Notes: a model not told the origin generated them from the sequence alone. A stretch of DNA of 64,000 nt from Terrisporobacter petrolearius (GCF_032598785.1 NZ_CP102984.1), one strand, 5' to 3'. Positions 8,766-18,365 are shown, numbered from the stretch's first letter. A program made the numbers and translations.

Positions 8766-9854
8766 ATGGCAAGAAAAAAAGGGATAGGATTGGTAGTAGT
8801 TGTAGCTATAATATGCTCAGTACTTAGCTCGTTTTTAACAGTAGTACTATTAAAAAATAATTTAAGTACATCATCTGGATCATCTTCATCACAAAGTATA
8901 AGTATAAATAGCAATGGAAAAAGTACAAATGTATATCAGGCAGTAACAGAAAAAGCAATGCCATCTGTAGTAGGTATTACTACAACTGTTATGAATTCAG
9001 ATAATATGTTTTCTATTCCGACTGAATCAGAAGGTGTGGGAACAGGTATAGTAGTAGATTCAAATGGATATATTCTTACAAATTCACATGTTATTTCTGA
9101 TGGAAAAGCTAAAAAAGTAAATGTACTATTTAACGATGGTTCAAGTGTTAATGGTAATGTAGTTTGGTATGACTCACAATTTGATTTAGCTGTAGTAAAA
9201 GTAAATAAAACTGGACTTACTCCAGCAGAACTTGGAGATAGTGACAAAGTTTCAATAGGAGATATAGCAATAGCTATAGGAAATCCACTAGGATTAGAAT
9301 TACAAAGAACAGTTACACAAGGTATAATAAGTGGACTAGATAGAACCATAAAAACTCAACAAGCTACTATGGCAGGACTTATTCAAACAGATGCAAGTAT
9401 AAACTCTGGTAATAGTGGTGGACCATTGTTAAACGAAAGTGGCCAAGTTATAGGAATAAATACAGCTAAAACATCTGAAGGTGAAAGTTTAGGATTTGCT
9501 ATTCCAATTAATCAAGCAAAAGAAATAATACAATCAGTAATTAAAGATGGAAGTTATAAAAAAGTGACACTTGGTATAAAAGGATACGATGCATCAACTT
9601 ATGCAGCTTATGCTCAGTCTCAAGGGCAACAAGTAGCTACTGACGAAGGTGTATTTGTTGGAGAAGTAGTAGATAATTCACCAGCTAAAAAAGCAGGAGT
9701 TAAAGCAGGAGATATAATAGTTAAATTAGGGGACACAAAATTAACAAGTATGTCTGACTTAACTAAACGTTTATATGAATATAAAAGTGGTGATAAAACA
9801 ACTTTAGTAGTGAATAGAGAAGGTAAAGAAGTAAAATTAAACGTGAGTTTTTAA
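8766..9854 (+). CDS. HtrA/DegP-like membrane-anchored serine protease
   Basis: The start ATG at 8766 follows TTAGGAGGAG; a TTG at 8748 overlaps this region and is rejected. The 362-residue protein has an N-terminal anchor (about residues 7-29) and a low-complexity Ser linker. A trypsin-like domain follows with catalytic H108 (TNSHV), D140 (SQFDLAVV) and S217 (GNSGGP). A C-terminal PDZ domain spans about residues 270-360. It is the HtrA/DegP family of extracytoplasmic quality-control proteases, acting on misfolded proteins at the outer face of the membrane. The gene is monocistronic. Confidence 0.93.
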   Translation: MARKKGIGLVVVVAIICSVLSSFLTVVLLKNNLSTSSGSSSSQSISINSNGKSTNVYQAVTEKAMPSVVGITTTVMNSDNMFSIPTESEGVGTGIVVDSNGYILTNSHVISDGKAKKVNVLFNDGSSVNGNVVWYDSQFDLAVVKVNKTGLTPAELGDSDKVSIGDIAIAIGNPLGLELQRTVTQGIISGLDRTIKTQQATMAGLIQTDASINSGNSGGPLLNESGQVIGINTAKTSEGESLGFAIPINQAKEIIQSVIKDGSYKKVTLGIKGYDASTYAAYAQSQGQQVATDEGVFVGEVVDNSPAKKAGVKAGDIIVKLGDTKLTSMSDLTKRLYEYKSGDKTTLVVNREGKEVKLNVSF

Positions 9855-9865
9855 TAACAAATAAA

Positions 9866-9899
9866 GATAGTGGGGATTGTTATCCTCACTATTTTTTTA
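9866..9899 (+). terminator. intrinsic terminator
   Basis: ATAGTGGGGAT pairs with ATCCTCACTAT (G-U allowed), followed by seven T. Confidence 0.9.
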
Positions 9900-10004
9900 A
9901 CATATTATAAGTTTGACAACATAAATTTAATTTATATTGAGATTTAGAGATTAAATTATTACTATACTATATATAAGTATAAAAAGAAAGAAGATGAAAA
10001 ATAT

Positions 10005-10493
10005 ATGAAAAATCTTGTGATTTTTTATTCATTAGAAGGTAATACAAAACTAATAGCAGATGCTATAGTTAAAAAAACTAACGCAGATGTGTTAGAACTA
10101 AAACCAAAGAAAAAGTATCACAATTCCGGGTTCAAAAAATATTTTTGGGGAGGAAGAAGTGTATTATTTAAAGAAAAACCTGAACTTTTATCATATTACA
10201 TAAATGTAGACGATTATGATAATGTTTTTATAGGAACACCTATATGGGTAGGTACTTATGCACCTCCTTACAATACTTTTTTAGATCAAGAGGACATATG
10301 TAATAAAAACATATATTTATTTGCTTGTCATGGAGGCGGTGGAGCAGATAAGTTCTATAAGAATATAAAAGAAGTGATTCCAAAGAATAATTTTAAAGGA
10401 GAAATTGATTTTAAAGATCCATTAGAAGAAGGTAAAGAAAAAGTAGTAGATAAAATTAATACTTGGTTAAATAACGTATATTTAAATAGCTAA
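10005..10493 (+). CDS. flavodoxin family protein
   Basis: This 162-residue protein begins MKNLVIFYSLEGNTKLIADAI, the FMN phosphate-binding loop (S-L-E-G-N-T) of flavodoxins. The flavin-stacking regions GTPIWVGTYAPP (about residues 78-90) and FACHGGGGADK (about 107-118) are also clear. It is a cytoplasmic FMN carrier or NAD(P)H-linked flavoprotein. The partner is not identifiable from the neighbours. The start at 10005 is the only frame-consistent ATG near the purine-rich AAAGAAAGAAG site. Confidence 0.88.
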   Translation: MKNLVIFYSLEGNTKLIADAIVKKTNADVLELKPKKKYHNSGFKKYFWGGRSVLFKEKPELLSYYINVDDYDNVFIGTPIWVGTYAPPYNTFLDQEDICNKNIYLFACHGGGGADKFYKNIKEVIPKNNFKGEIDFKDPLEEGKEKVVDKINTWLNNVYLNS

Positions 10494-10533
10494 ATATCAA
10501 TAGGTAAAATAAATATTGTTTATTAAAAAAAGA

Positions 10534-10557
10534 AAAATGAAAATGAAAATGAAAATG
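10534..10557 (+). repeat. four perfect tandem AAAATG hexamers next to a ribosome binding site
   Basis: The hexamer AAAATG is repeated four times without interruption at 10534-10557 and runs directly into the GGGAGAG ribosome binding site of the methyltransferase gene (start 10568). A change in copy number would alter the spacing of upstream elements or the RNA around the site. Confidence 0.85.
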
Positions 10558-10567
10558 GGAGAGTATT

Positions 10568-11413
10568 ATGAGTAAGATAATGATATTTGGAGCAGGTCAA
10601 GCTGGAAATATGATATCAAATTGGATAAATAGAGATTTTGAATTATTAGGGTTTATAGATAATGATCCCGATTTATGTGGGGAATATAGACATAATAAAA
10701 AAATCTATTCAACTAAAGAATCTGTAAAATTTATGCCAGACATTATTGTTATAGCGGTCCTAAACAAAGAAGCAGTCGAGGAAATTCAACTACAATTAAA
10801 GTTATTAGACTATAAAGGAATGGTATTTGATATTAATGAGTTTAAACATTATATTGATATAAGATTGGCCTCATTAAGATTAATAGCATCAGAAATAAAT
10901 GAGCAAAAACTAGAGGGAGAGGTTGCTGAATTAGGTGTATACAAAGGGAGATTTGCATCAGAAATAAATAAACTTTTTCCAAATAAAAAAATATATCTCT
11001 TTGATACTTTTGAAGGATTTTATGATGAAGATATTGAGGTAGAAAGAAATCATGGATATTCAAGAGCTAAGAAAGGTGATTTCTCAGACACTAATGTGGA
11101 GTTGGTAAAAAATAAGCTTCCATATAAAGAACAAGCAAAGTTTATAAAAGGACACTTTCCTGAAAGTATAAAAGAAGATTTGCCAAGTTTTTGCTTTGTT
11201 AGTTTAGATACAGATTTGTATAAACCTACCTATGAAGGATTAAAAATATTTTATCCAAAGCTTGTTAAAGGTGGAATGATTATAGTACATGATTATAACA
11301 GTAGTCAATTTCCAGGAGTAAAAAAAGCTGTAAAAGAGTATTGTAATGCAAATAGTATTTTTATTGTGCCATTATGTGATATGCATGGTTCGGCAGTATT
11401 AATAAAAAACTAA
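10568..11413 (+). CDS. two-domain protein: Rossmann N domain plus TylF/MycF-type methyltransferase
   Basis: The 281-residue product starts with a nucleotide-binding fold (residues 3-12, IMIFGAGQAG; about 1-90 in all) resembling the N-terminal domain of PglD-type sugar enzymes. Residues 100-281 match the TylF/macrocin O-methyltransferase family: EVAELGVYKGRFASEI (SAM loop), YLFDTFEGFYDED, FVSLDTDLYKPTYEGL and GGMIIVHDYNSSQFPG. Members methylate sugar or other hydroxyls, often in surface glycan or antibiotic gene sets, but no such genes are adjacent here. The SAM-dependent role is well supported; the substrate is unknown. Confidence 0.8.
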   Translation: MSKIMIFGAGQAGNMISNWINRDFELLGFIDNDPDLCGEYRHNKKIYSTKESVKFMPDIIVIAVLNKEAVEEIQLQLKLLDYKGMVFDINEFKHYIDIRLASLRLIASEINEQKLEGEVAELGVYKGRFASEINKLFPNKKIYLFDTFEGFYDEDIEVERNHGYSRAKKGDFSDTNVELVKNKLPYKEQAKFIKGHFPESIKEDLPSFCFVSLDTDLYKPTYEGLKIFYPKLVKGGMIIVHDYNSSQFPGVKKAVKEYCNANSIFIVPLCDMHGSAVLIKN

Positions 11414-11439
11414 TTATAGAATGAATATTTTAGTCTAAA

Positions 11440-11468
11440 AAGCGAACTTATAAAGTTCGTTTTTTTAT
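11440..11468 (+). terminator. intrinsic terminator
   Basis: CGAACTT pairs with AAGTTCG across a TAT-type loop, followed by seven T. Confidence 0.85.
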
Positions 11469-11548
11469 TAGTAAAAACTTATAGCAAAAAAAATCAAGAA
11501 ACTAAATCCCATAGGGTATAAAATATACTCTGAAAAGGAGGTATATTT

Positions 11549-13581
11549 ATGTTATTTAATTACCCAGAAGAAAAAGAATATCTTAATTTTACCTTAGAAA
11601 AATTAAAAAACTATTTAAAGAATTTAGAGAGAAAGATAAAACTTTATACTGAAGAATTTAAAGAATCAAAAAAATATCTTTATGAAAATAGAAATGATAT
11701 GGATGCCATGGAAGTATTTTCAAACGAGAATTCCATCAATCAAATTGTGGATAATGGAGAATTTGCTTATGAACAAAAAAGAAGAATAGAAAACCTAATT
11801 GAATCACCATACTTTGCAAGAATAGATTTTCTATATGAGGGGGAAGGGGAAAGTGAAAAAATTTATATAGGAAGAAATTCATTTTTAGATGAGCATGGGG
11901 ATATGATTATTTACGATTGGAGAGCACCAATTTCGAGTATGTATTATGATTTTGAGCTTGGTAATGCTAACTATGAAGCGCCGGCTGGAAATATACACGG
12001 AGAGATAACTAAGAAGAGACAATTTAAAATAAGTAAAAGTAATATGGAATATGTATTAGAAAGTTCACTTAGTATTAATGATGAAATACTACAAAGAGGA
12101 TTAAGCTATGGGTCTGATCAAAAAATGAAAAATATCGTAGCAACAATTCAAAAAGAGCAAAATGAAATAATAAGAAATGAAGACAAAGATACTTTAATAA
12201 TTCAAGGTGTGGCAGGATCAGGAAAAACTTCTATTGCACTACATAGAGTGGCATATTTTTTATATAAGTACAGAGATTACTTACATGCAGAAAATATAGC
12301 TATAATATCACCCAATAAAGTATTTTCTGATTATATATCAACCGTATTACCACAACTTGGTGAAGAGCCTATGAATGAGCTAAGCTTTGAAGATATAGTG
12401 AAAGAACAACTAAACAAAGATATTAAATTTGAAAAATACAATGAAGTAGTAGAAAATAATAATGAATCAGTAGTAGAGAGAATAAAGTTCAAAGCAACTA
12501 GTAAATTTGTAGATTTATTAGATGATTATATTAAATATGTGGATAGTAGGTATTTTTTTCCAAAAGAAGTTGTTTATAAAAATATATTAATTGATAAAAA
12601 CTTTATTTTAGAAAAGTATAATGGTTATAAACGACATCCGATATTTAAAAGATAAGAAAAAATAAGTGATGACATTACAGAAAAGATAAATATGGATACT
12701 AGAAATATAATTGATATAAATAAAAAAGAAATATACAAGCAAGTCAAAGAGATGTTCAAGTTAAATACAACTTTAGAGCTTTATAAAGATTTCTATAAAT
12801 ATATAAATAAAGAAAATTACTTGATCATAAAGGATAAAAAGAATTAGAGTATTATGATGTATTTCCATACATTTATTTACAACATTATACGGAGGGAACT
12901 AAGGAAATAAATCATATTCAGCATATAATCATAGATGAAATGCAAGACTATACACCGATTCAATATGAAGTTATTAAAAAAATATATAAATGCAAAAAAA
13001 CTATATTGGGTGATTTTGGTCAGTGTGTTAATCAATATAATTCAAATACATTGAATACATTGAAAAATATATTTGAAGACAGCCAAATTGTTCATATTAA
13101 TAAAAGTTATAGATCCACGTATGAGATAGTTAATTTTGCAAAGAAAATATATTATACTGATATTGAACCTATAGAAAGGCATGGCAAAGATCCGCAAATA
13201 ATAAAATGTAATAATATTAAAGAAGAAGTACAAGAAATAGAAAAGATAATTAAGAAATTTAATGAAAGTAAATCAACTACTTTGGGAATAATCTGCAAAA
13301 TGAAAGAAGAAGTTGAGTATTCATATGAAATTTTTAAAGAAAAATATGAAATAAATAAATTAGATTTTGATTCCAGAGAATTTAAAGAAGGGGTAATTAT
13401 TTCTACTATTCAAATGTCAAAAGGTCTGGAATTTGATGAAGTATTACTTCCTTTTGTAAATAATCATAATTATAGTTCTGATTTTGATAGAAATTTACTA
13501 TATGTAGCATGTACTAGAGCTATGAATAACTTAAATTTAACCTATAGTAATGAAATTTCTTCGCTAATACAAATAAATTAA
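11549..13581 (+). pseudogene. helD: helD (RNA polymerase recycling helicase-like protein), broken by a stop and a frameshift
   Basis: The first frame (11549-12655) encodes the HelD coiled-coil N terminus, a YDWRAPISSMYYDFE segment and Walker A (GVAGSGKTSIALHR). It ends at an in-frame TAA (12653-12655). The same frame continues with HelD-like sequence (KISDDITEKIN and onward) to a TAG at 12845. The reading then shifts back one base into LEYYDVFPYIYLQ and the Walker B region HIIIDEMQDYTPIQYEVI, and runs to 13581 with the UvrD-type motifs (INKSYRST, TIQMSKGLEFDEV, YVACTRAM). The total of 2033 bases corresponds to a near full-length HelD of about 678 residues. Only two lesions separate it from an intact gene, so inactivation looks recent. 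HelD removes stalled RNA polymerase from DNA. A sequencing error is the alternative. Confidence 0.85.
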
Positions 13582-13595
13582 AGGTGGTATGTAAT

Positions 13596-14507
13596 TTGAA
13601 AGAATTTGAAAAAGTTATAGCTGTTCAACAAATGCAGGATTATATAGATGATAATTTAAATAAAAATATAACTCTTTATGAACTAGCAAAGTGCTCTAAT
13701 TATTCCCCGTGGTATTGTGCTAAATTATTTAAAGAATATATAGGAAAAACACCTTTTGAATATATAAGACTAAAAAGATTATCAAAAGCAGCCATAGAGC
13801 TTCGAGACCAGGATAAAAAAGTTGTGGACGTGGCATTGGATTTTGTATTTGATTCCCACGAAGGATTTACAAGAGCTTTTAAAAAGCAGTTTGGTTTAAC
13901 CCCTAAAAGTTATAAAAAAGATACTCCGCCTATAAGTTTATTTACTTCTTATCCTATAAAAGAACAGTATATATATGAGAATAACTTAAATACTGATAGC
14001 AAATTGATATACAATAATTTTTTCACTCAAGTTATTAATTTCCCAAGGAGAAAATGTATTTTAAAAAGAGGTAAAAAAGCTGGAAATTACTTTGAGTACT
14101 TTGAAGAAACAGGAGAGGAAGTATGGGGAATTTTATCTAGCATCAAAGAAGCTATTAATGAACCTGTAGGAATGTGGTTGCCAGATAAATTTATTAAAGA
14201 GAATACTTCTAATTATGTTCAGGGAGTTGATGTTCCACTAGATTACAAAGGAATTGTTCCAGAAGGATTTGAAATAATAACACTGCCTACATGTAAAATG
14301 ATGATTTTTCAGGGAGAACCATTTGAAAATGATAATTTTCAAAGTGCAATAGTTTTTTTATCAAGGGAAATAGATAAATATAATCCTACTTTATATGGAT
14401 ATGAGTGGCATTTAAATGAGTCGCCAAGTTTTCAGATGGAGCCACAAGGATATAGAGGTTATATAAAAGCCAGACCCATAAAAGAAATAGATACGATACA
14501 ACTTTAA
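13596..14507 (+). CDS. AraC-family regulator with GyrI-like effector domain
   Basis: The start is taken as TTG 13596, 8 bases after AAGGTGG; an in-frame GTG at 13584 lies inside that site. Residues 5-100 form the two helix-turn-helix units of AraC/XylS proteins (ITLYELAKCSNYSPWYCAKL, then VVDVALDFVFDSHEGFTRAF with the family end FGLTPKSYK). Residues 130-303 form a GyrI/Rob-like small-molecule domain. Proteins of this build sense lipophilic compounds and activate transport or resistance genes. The target is not adjacent: upstream is the broken helD and downstream is the IS3 insertion. Confidence 0.9.
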   Translation: MKEFEKVIAVQQMQDYIDDNLNKNITLYELAKCSNYSPWYCAKLFKEYIGKTPFEYIRLKRLSKAAIELRDQDKKVVDVALDFVFDSHEGFTRAFKKQFGLTPKSYKKDTPPISLFTSYPIKEQYIYENNLNTDSKLIYNNFFTQVINFPRRKCILKRGKKAGNYFEYFEETGEEVWGILSSIKEAINEPVGMWLPDKFIKENTSNYVQGVDVPLDYKGIVPEGFEIITLPTCKMMIFQGEPFENDNFQSAIVFLSREIDKYNPTLYGYEWHLNESPSFQMEPQGYRGYIKARPIKEIDTIQL

Positions 14508-14539
14508 TTAACATAATAAAAAAATGCTATATCTTAATA

Positions 14540-16003
14540 TAAAGTGGACCCTTTGTCAAGGACACTAGAAAAAAAGAGTGGCTAAGCCGCCATTAAAAGC
14601 TGATTTCTATATTGAATAGGAGTCAGCTTTTTCAAATTCCACTGATATCTATAATTATTGTAGTAATACATATAATTATCCACCAAAAATTGTAATTCAT
14701 CTAATGTATTACAATTTCTATAATCAATTTCATCTTTCATATGTCCAAAGAAAGATTCCTGCGGAGCATTGTCCCAACAATTTCCTTTTCTTGACATAGA
14801 TTGACCAATATTATGATTTTTAAGAAGTTTTTGAAATATTGGACTTGTATAATGAGAACCTTGATCTGAGTGAATAAATACATCTTTATGTAGTTTAAAT
14901 GATTTTATGCTCGTTAAATTATCAATAGTTTTTGTAACAAGCTCCATTGCTAAACTATTTGATAAATAATATGCTAATATTTCATTAGTAGAGGAATCTT
15001 TTATAGTTGATAAATAAGCTATTTTATTATTGCCGTAAGGCATATATGTAATATCTGTTAATAGTACTTTTCCTGGAATATCTTGTTTGAATTCTCTATT
15101 TAATATATTAGGAACAACACTGTGTTCTTGCGTAGCTTTAGCTATACGTTTAGATGAATTAGCTTTACGGATAGGGCAAATAATACTATACTTTCTCATT
15201 ATTCTTTGAATTTTCTTTCTGTTCATTTTTATATTAAATTCATTTTCAAGTGTCATTTTTATAGACCTAGAACCTTTCTTGTATCCACGATGATCAAATC
15301 CTTTTAGAATAATATCTCTTGTTTTAATATCTTTAATTTCCTTTGCATTTCTAAGGTCTTTTGATTTCAAAAATCTATAATACCCCGAAGTAGAAACATT
15401 TGATATTTTACACAAATGTCTCACCATTCTAATTAAGTTAAATTTAGAAATCAAACTATGTATCAATTCAAATATCTTTGATGATTGTAATTTGCTATTT
15501 TTCACCTGCCTTTCGCTTGCTTCTAGCTTTTTTACAAGTTCAAGCTCCGCTTTTAGGTACTCAATTTCAGCATCCTTTTTAGCTAAAATTTCGTCCATAG
15601 TTAGTTCACGATTAAGTGTTCTACCTGATTTTAATGTTCTTGTATCTTCTAAACCTAATACACCTTTATCTTTATATGATTTTCGCCATCTTAAGCTAGC
15701 ACTTTGAACACGCTTAATACCTATAATATCTACATCAAATCCAAAATCTTCAAAGATTTGTCTAGATGTTTTTCCCATTTCATACTCTGCAATAAAAAGT
15801 AGTTTAAATTCGTTAGTATATGTAATTCCCTTTTTAGTAACATTTTTCACATATTTATTTATAGATAATTCTTTAATTTCTTTATTAGAAAATATTTTTT
15901 TGCTCATAATTATTCAACTCCTCTATACCTATTTTTACATAAAAATAAACCCTATACAAGTAAACACTCTTTTTCTAGCGTCTACTGTATAGGGTCCACT
16001 TTA
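14540..16003 (-). mobile_element. IS3-family insertion sequence, 1464 bp
   Basis: Ends were set by terminal inverted repeats and target duplication. Both ends start TAAAGTGGACCCT inward, and share CTAGAAAAA and GAGTG further in. The flanking trinucleotide ATA is duplicated (14537-14539 and 16004-16006). Removing the element and one ATA restores a perfect terminator hairpin, which independently confirms the boundaries. One transposase gene fills the element. It is complete and probably still active. Confidence 0.88.
14582..15907 (-). CDS. IS3-family transposase, single fused ORF
   Basis: This 441-residue protein has an N-terminal helix-turn-helix region (about residues 30-90), a leucine-zipper-like stretch (about 105-130), an HTH_21-type segment and an rve integrase core. 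The catalytic triad is visible: D285 (LLTDITYM), D348 (HSDQGSHY) and E384 (PQESFFGHMK). Most IS3 elements make OrfAB by frameshifting; here both parts are in one continuous frame, as in some clostridial members. It is transcribed toward the AraC gene. Confidence 0.95.
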   Translation of the reverse strand: MSKKIFSNKEIKELSINKYVKNVTKKGITYTNEFKLLFIAEYEMGKTSRQIFEDFGFDVDIIGIKRVQSASLRWRKSYKDKGVLGLEDTRTLKSGRTLNRELTMDEILAKKDAEIEYLKAELELVKKLEASERQVKNSKLQSSKIFELIHSLISKFNLIRMVRHLCKISNVSTSGYYRFLKSKDLRNAKEIKDIKTRDIILKGFDHRGYKKGSRSIKMTLENEFNIKMNRKKIQRIMRKYSIICPIRKANSSKRIAKATQEHSVVPNILNREFKQDIPGKVLLTDITYMPYGNNKIAYLSTIKDSSTNEILAYYLSNSLAMELVTKTIDNLTSIKSFKLHKDVFIHSDQGSHYTSPIFQKLLKNHNIGQSMSRKGNCWDNAPQESFFGHMKDEIDYRNCNTLDELQFLVDNYMYYYNNYRYQWNLKKLTPIQYRNQLLMAA

Positions 16004-16023
16004 ATAGATATAGCATTTTTTTA

Positions 16024-17949
16024 TTATTCATTTGTAACTTTTACATGGCATGAACCACTTGATGGACAAGAAGAACAACCACTGCAACCGCCCTTATTGT
16101 TTGATTTATTTTTAAACATCCTAAATAAGATAAATGCTGCGGCTAATACGATAGCACCACCCACAACATATTCTATAGAAGCATTATTTCCAAGTATAAG
16201 ATTTCCGATTACATTTACTAATAAAGCAACTACCCAAGCTAGTATAAATTGATATGATAAAGATATCATCATCATTTTATTTCCGTATTCTTTTCTCATA
16301 GTAGCAAGAGCTGCTATACATGGAGTATATAGTGCAGAAAATGCTAAGAATGAAAGTGCTGTAACTCCAGTGAATACAGTAGGTAAAACTTCAGCTAAAT
16401 TACTACCAAATAAAACTGACATTGTGTTTACCACTATTTCTTTAGCACCAAGTCCTGTAAGTATAGAAACTGAAATTCTCCAGTCAGTAAATCCTAAAGG
16501 AGCAAATAATGGAGCTAGTAACTTACCAAATAAAGCTAAGAAACTATGATTAATATTTTCAGTAAATCCATTCAAGTTAAATGATGATAAGAACCATATA
16601 ACTACGGACATAGCAAACATTACAGTAATAACTCTTATTAAAAATCCTTTAGATTTACTCCAAGTGTTTTTTAATAAAGCTGATAAAGTAGGAACTCTAT
16701 ATTCTGGTAACTCAAGAACAAAAGGCTCTGCTTGAGTTTTATATACCGTTTTATTTAATACTAAAGCAACTAATATTGCTACTACTACTCCTAGTAAATA
16801 TAAAGATGTAGTAACTACAGCTTTATGTCTTGGGAAGAAGATTGATACGAATAAAGCATATATAGGTAATTTAGCACCACAAGTCATAAGTGGAGAAATT
16901 AATGCTGTTATCTTTCTATCTTTTTCACTTTCCAAAGTTCTAGTTGCCATTATTGCTGGAGATGAACACCCAAGTCCCATAACCATAGGTATGAATGCCT
17001 TACCAGATAAACCAACTCTATACATTATCCTGTCCATTAAAAATGCTGCTCTTGACATATATCCACTATCTTCAAATAATGATATTCCTAAGAATAAAGT
17101 GAAAATTAATGGGAAGAATGGTAAGGTACCAGCTACACCACCAAGAACACCATCAACTATAAGGGATTTAAACCATAAGCTTGAATTAGCTAACATACCA
17201 TCAACAGGAGTCATTACATAAGCTTCTATTGCTTCTCCAAGCCATTCTTGTAAAGGTCCACCAACCCAATCGAAAGTAAACTTAAATAATAAAAGTAAAA
17301 TTCCTATGAAAATTGGGTAAGCAAGTATAGGATTAAGAATAACATCATCTATACGATCACTTATTGATTTTTTCTTAATTGAAGGAACTATAGTTGCATC
17401 AGATATAATTTCTTCTATTTTTTTATAAGTATCAGTTTCGTTTCCGAAATTTATAGGGTAATTAACTCTAGATTTTGAAGCATTTTCAATTATAGATTTA
17501 ATATTTTGTAAACCAGTTTTCTTCTTTGCTACTATAGGAAGAATAGTAACATTAAGATTTTTAGCTAGTTTATCATAATCTAATTTTATTCCTTTAGCTT
17601 CAGCTAAATCAACCATATTAAGTAAAATAACTATTGGTTTATTATATTTCATAAGTTGAGTAGTAAGATATAAATTTCTGTCAAGGTTGGAAGCATCTAC
17701 CACATTTATTATTACATCAACATTTCCTTGTTCTAAAAAATCTTTAGATACTTTTTCTTCGTTAGAGAAAGTATCCATGGCATATATACCAGGTAAATCT
17801 ACTATTTTTATATTATCATCTAAATAGCCTTCCTTTTTTTCAATTGTTACTCCAGGCCAGTTACCTACATATTGATTAGATCCTGTTAATAGATTAAATA
17901 CAGTAGTCTTACCAACATTGGGATTACCTAATAAAGCTACATTAATCAA
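16024..17949 (-). CDS. feoB: ferrous iron transporter B
   Basis: The 641-residue protein has an N-terminal G domain: G1 GNPNVGKT (8-15), G3 DLPG (51-54) and G4 NMVD (111-114). A GDI-like helical linker and about 8-9 membrane segments with the two Gate motifs follow. The Cys-rich tail is CSGCSSCPSSGSC. It imports Fe(II) through the cytoplasmic membrane. The start is a TTG directly after the feoA stop, with GAGGTGG as ribosome site inside feoA. Its length is at the short end for the family, but all domains are present. Confidence 0.96.
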   Translation of the reverse strand: MINVALLGNPNVGKTTVFNLLTGSNQYVGNWPGVTIEKKEGYLDDNIKIVDLPGIYAMDTFSNEEKVSKDFLEQGNVDVIINVVDASNLDRNLYLTTQLMKYNKPIVILLNMVDLAEAKGIKLDYDKLAKNLNVTILPIVAKKKTGLQNIKSIIENASKSRVNYPINFGNETDTYKKIEEIISDATIVPSIKKKSISDRIDDVILNPILAYPIFIGILLLLFKFTFDWVGGPLQEWLGEAIEAYVMTPVDGMLANSSLWFKSLIVDGVLGGVAGTLPFFPLIFTLFLGISLFEDSGYMSRAAFLMDRIMYRVGLSGKAFIPMVMGLGCSSPAIMATRTLESEKDRKITALISPLMTCGAKLPIYALFVSIFFPRHKAVVTTSLYLLGVVVAILVALVLNKTVYKTQAEPFVLELPEYRVPTLSALLKNTWSKSKGFLIRVITVMFAMSVVIWFLSSFNLNGFTENINHSFLALFGKLLAPLFAPLGFTDWRISVSILTGLGAKEIVVNTMSVLFGSNLAEVLPTVFTGVTALSFLAFSALYTPCIAALATMRKEYGNKMMMISLSYQFILAWVVALLVNVIGNLILGNNASIEYVVGGAIVLAAAFILFRMFKNKSNNKGGCSGCSSCPSSGSCHVKVTNE

Positions 17950-18186
17950 CTATACCACCTCGCTATCATTTAAGTAGATATTTTTAGCATCAGATTTTCT
18001 TAAAGCTAAGTTAAGTCCTCTAAAATTTACTATTATTGGATCTCCTAATGGAGCAATTTTTTTTATTTCTATTTCAGTATTAGCAATACATCCTAAAGCA
18101 AGAAGTCTTTTTGCTAATCTTTGGTCACCATCTATATTATTAATTGTGCCGCTTTGGCCAACTTTTAAGTCGTAAACAGTCATCAT
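17950..18186 (-). CDS. feoA: ferrous iron transport protein A
   Basis: This small SH3-like protein (about 79 residues) promotes Fe(II) uptake by FeoB. The family pattern is visible in VYDLKVGQSGTI, RLLALGCIANTEIEIKKIAPLGDP and LALRKSDAKNIYL. Two consecutive ATGs (18186 and 18183) follow AGGAGG; the first is given here and the second is equally possible. A GTG at 18190-18192 is too close to the ribosome site. The stop touches the feoB TTG, so the genes are coupled. Confidence 0.93.
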   Translation of the reverse strand: MMTVYDLKVGQSGTINNIDGDQRLAKRLLALGCIANTEIEIKKIAPLGDPIIVNFRGLNLALRKSDAKNIYLNDSEVV

Positions 18187-18199
18187 TAACACCTCCTAA

Positions 18200-18214
18200 T
18201 GAGTTTCATTATCA
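18200..18214 (-). promoter_or_regulatory. candidate Fur box upstream of feoAB
   Basis: Read on the minus strand the site is TGATAATGAAACTCA, matching the 7-1-7 Fur consensus (TGATAAT-N-ATTATCA) at 11 of 14 positions. It lies just upstream of the feoA ribosome binding site and could repress the operon when iron is plentiful. The location is seen; the function is inferred. Confidence 0.5.
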
Positions 18215-18365
18215 ATTAAATTATAACTATATTTAGTTCAAATGTCAATATAATCATAATTTTAATATTATATTTTTAAAAGTCATATAAAAAAATTTAA
18301 AATATAGAGGTTTTCAATTATATATTGTATTATAGTATTAGGTTGAAAAGTGGAGATGAAAATTA

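Larger units (their letters stand above)
14518..16022 (+). other. bidirectional terminator split by IS insertion
   Basis: The left arm (14518-14533) is seven A then TGCTATATC. The right arm (16007-16022) is GATATAGCA then seven T. They are perfect complements and would make a strong bidirectional terminator between the convergent AraC gene and feoB. The IS3 element plus one copy of the ATA target now occupies the loop, so the arms are about 1.47 kb apart. Confidence 0.85.

Noticed and set aside
12653..12655. Programmed recoding at the helD stop
   Set aside because: A second, unrelated lesion follows 190 bases later and there is no slippery site or strong downstream structure, so gene decay is simpler.
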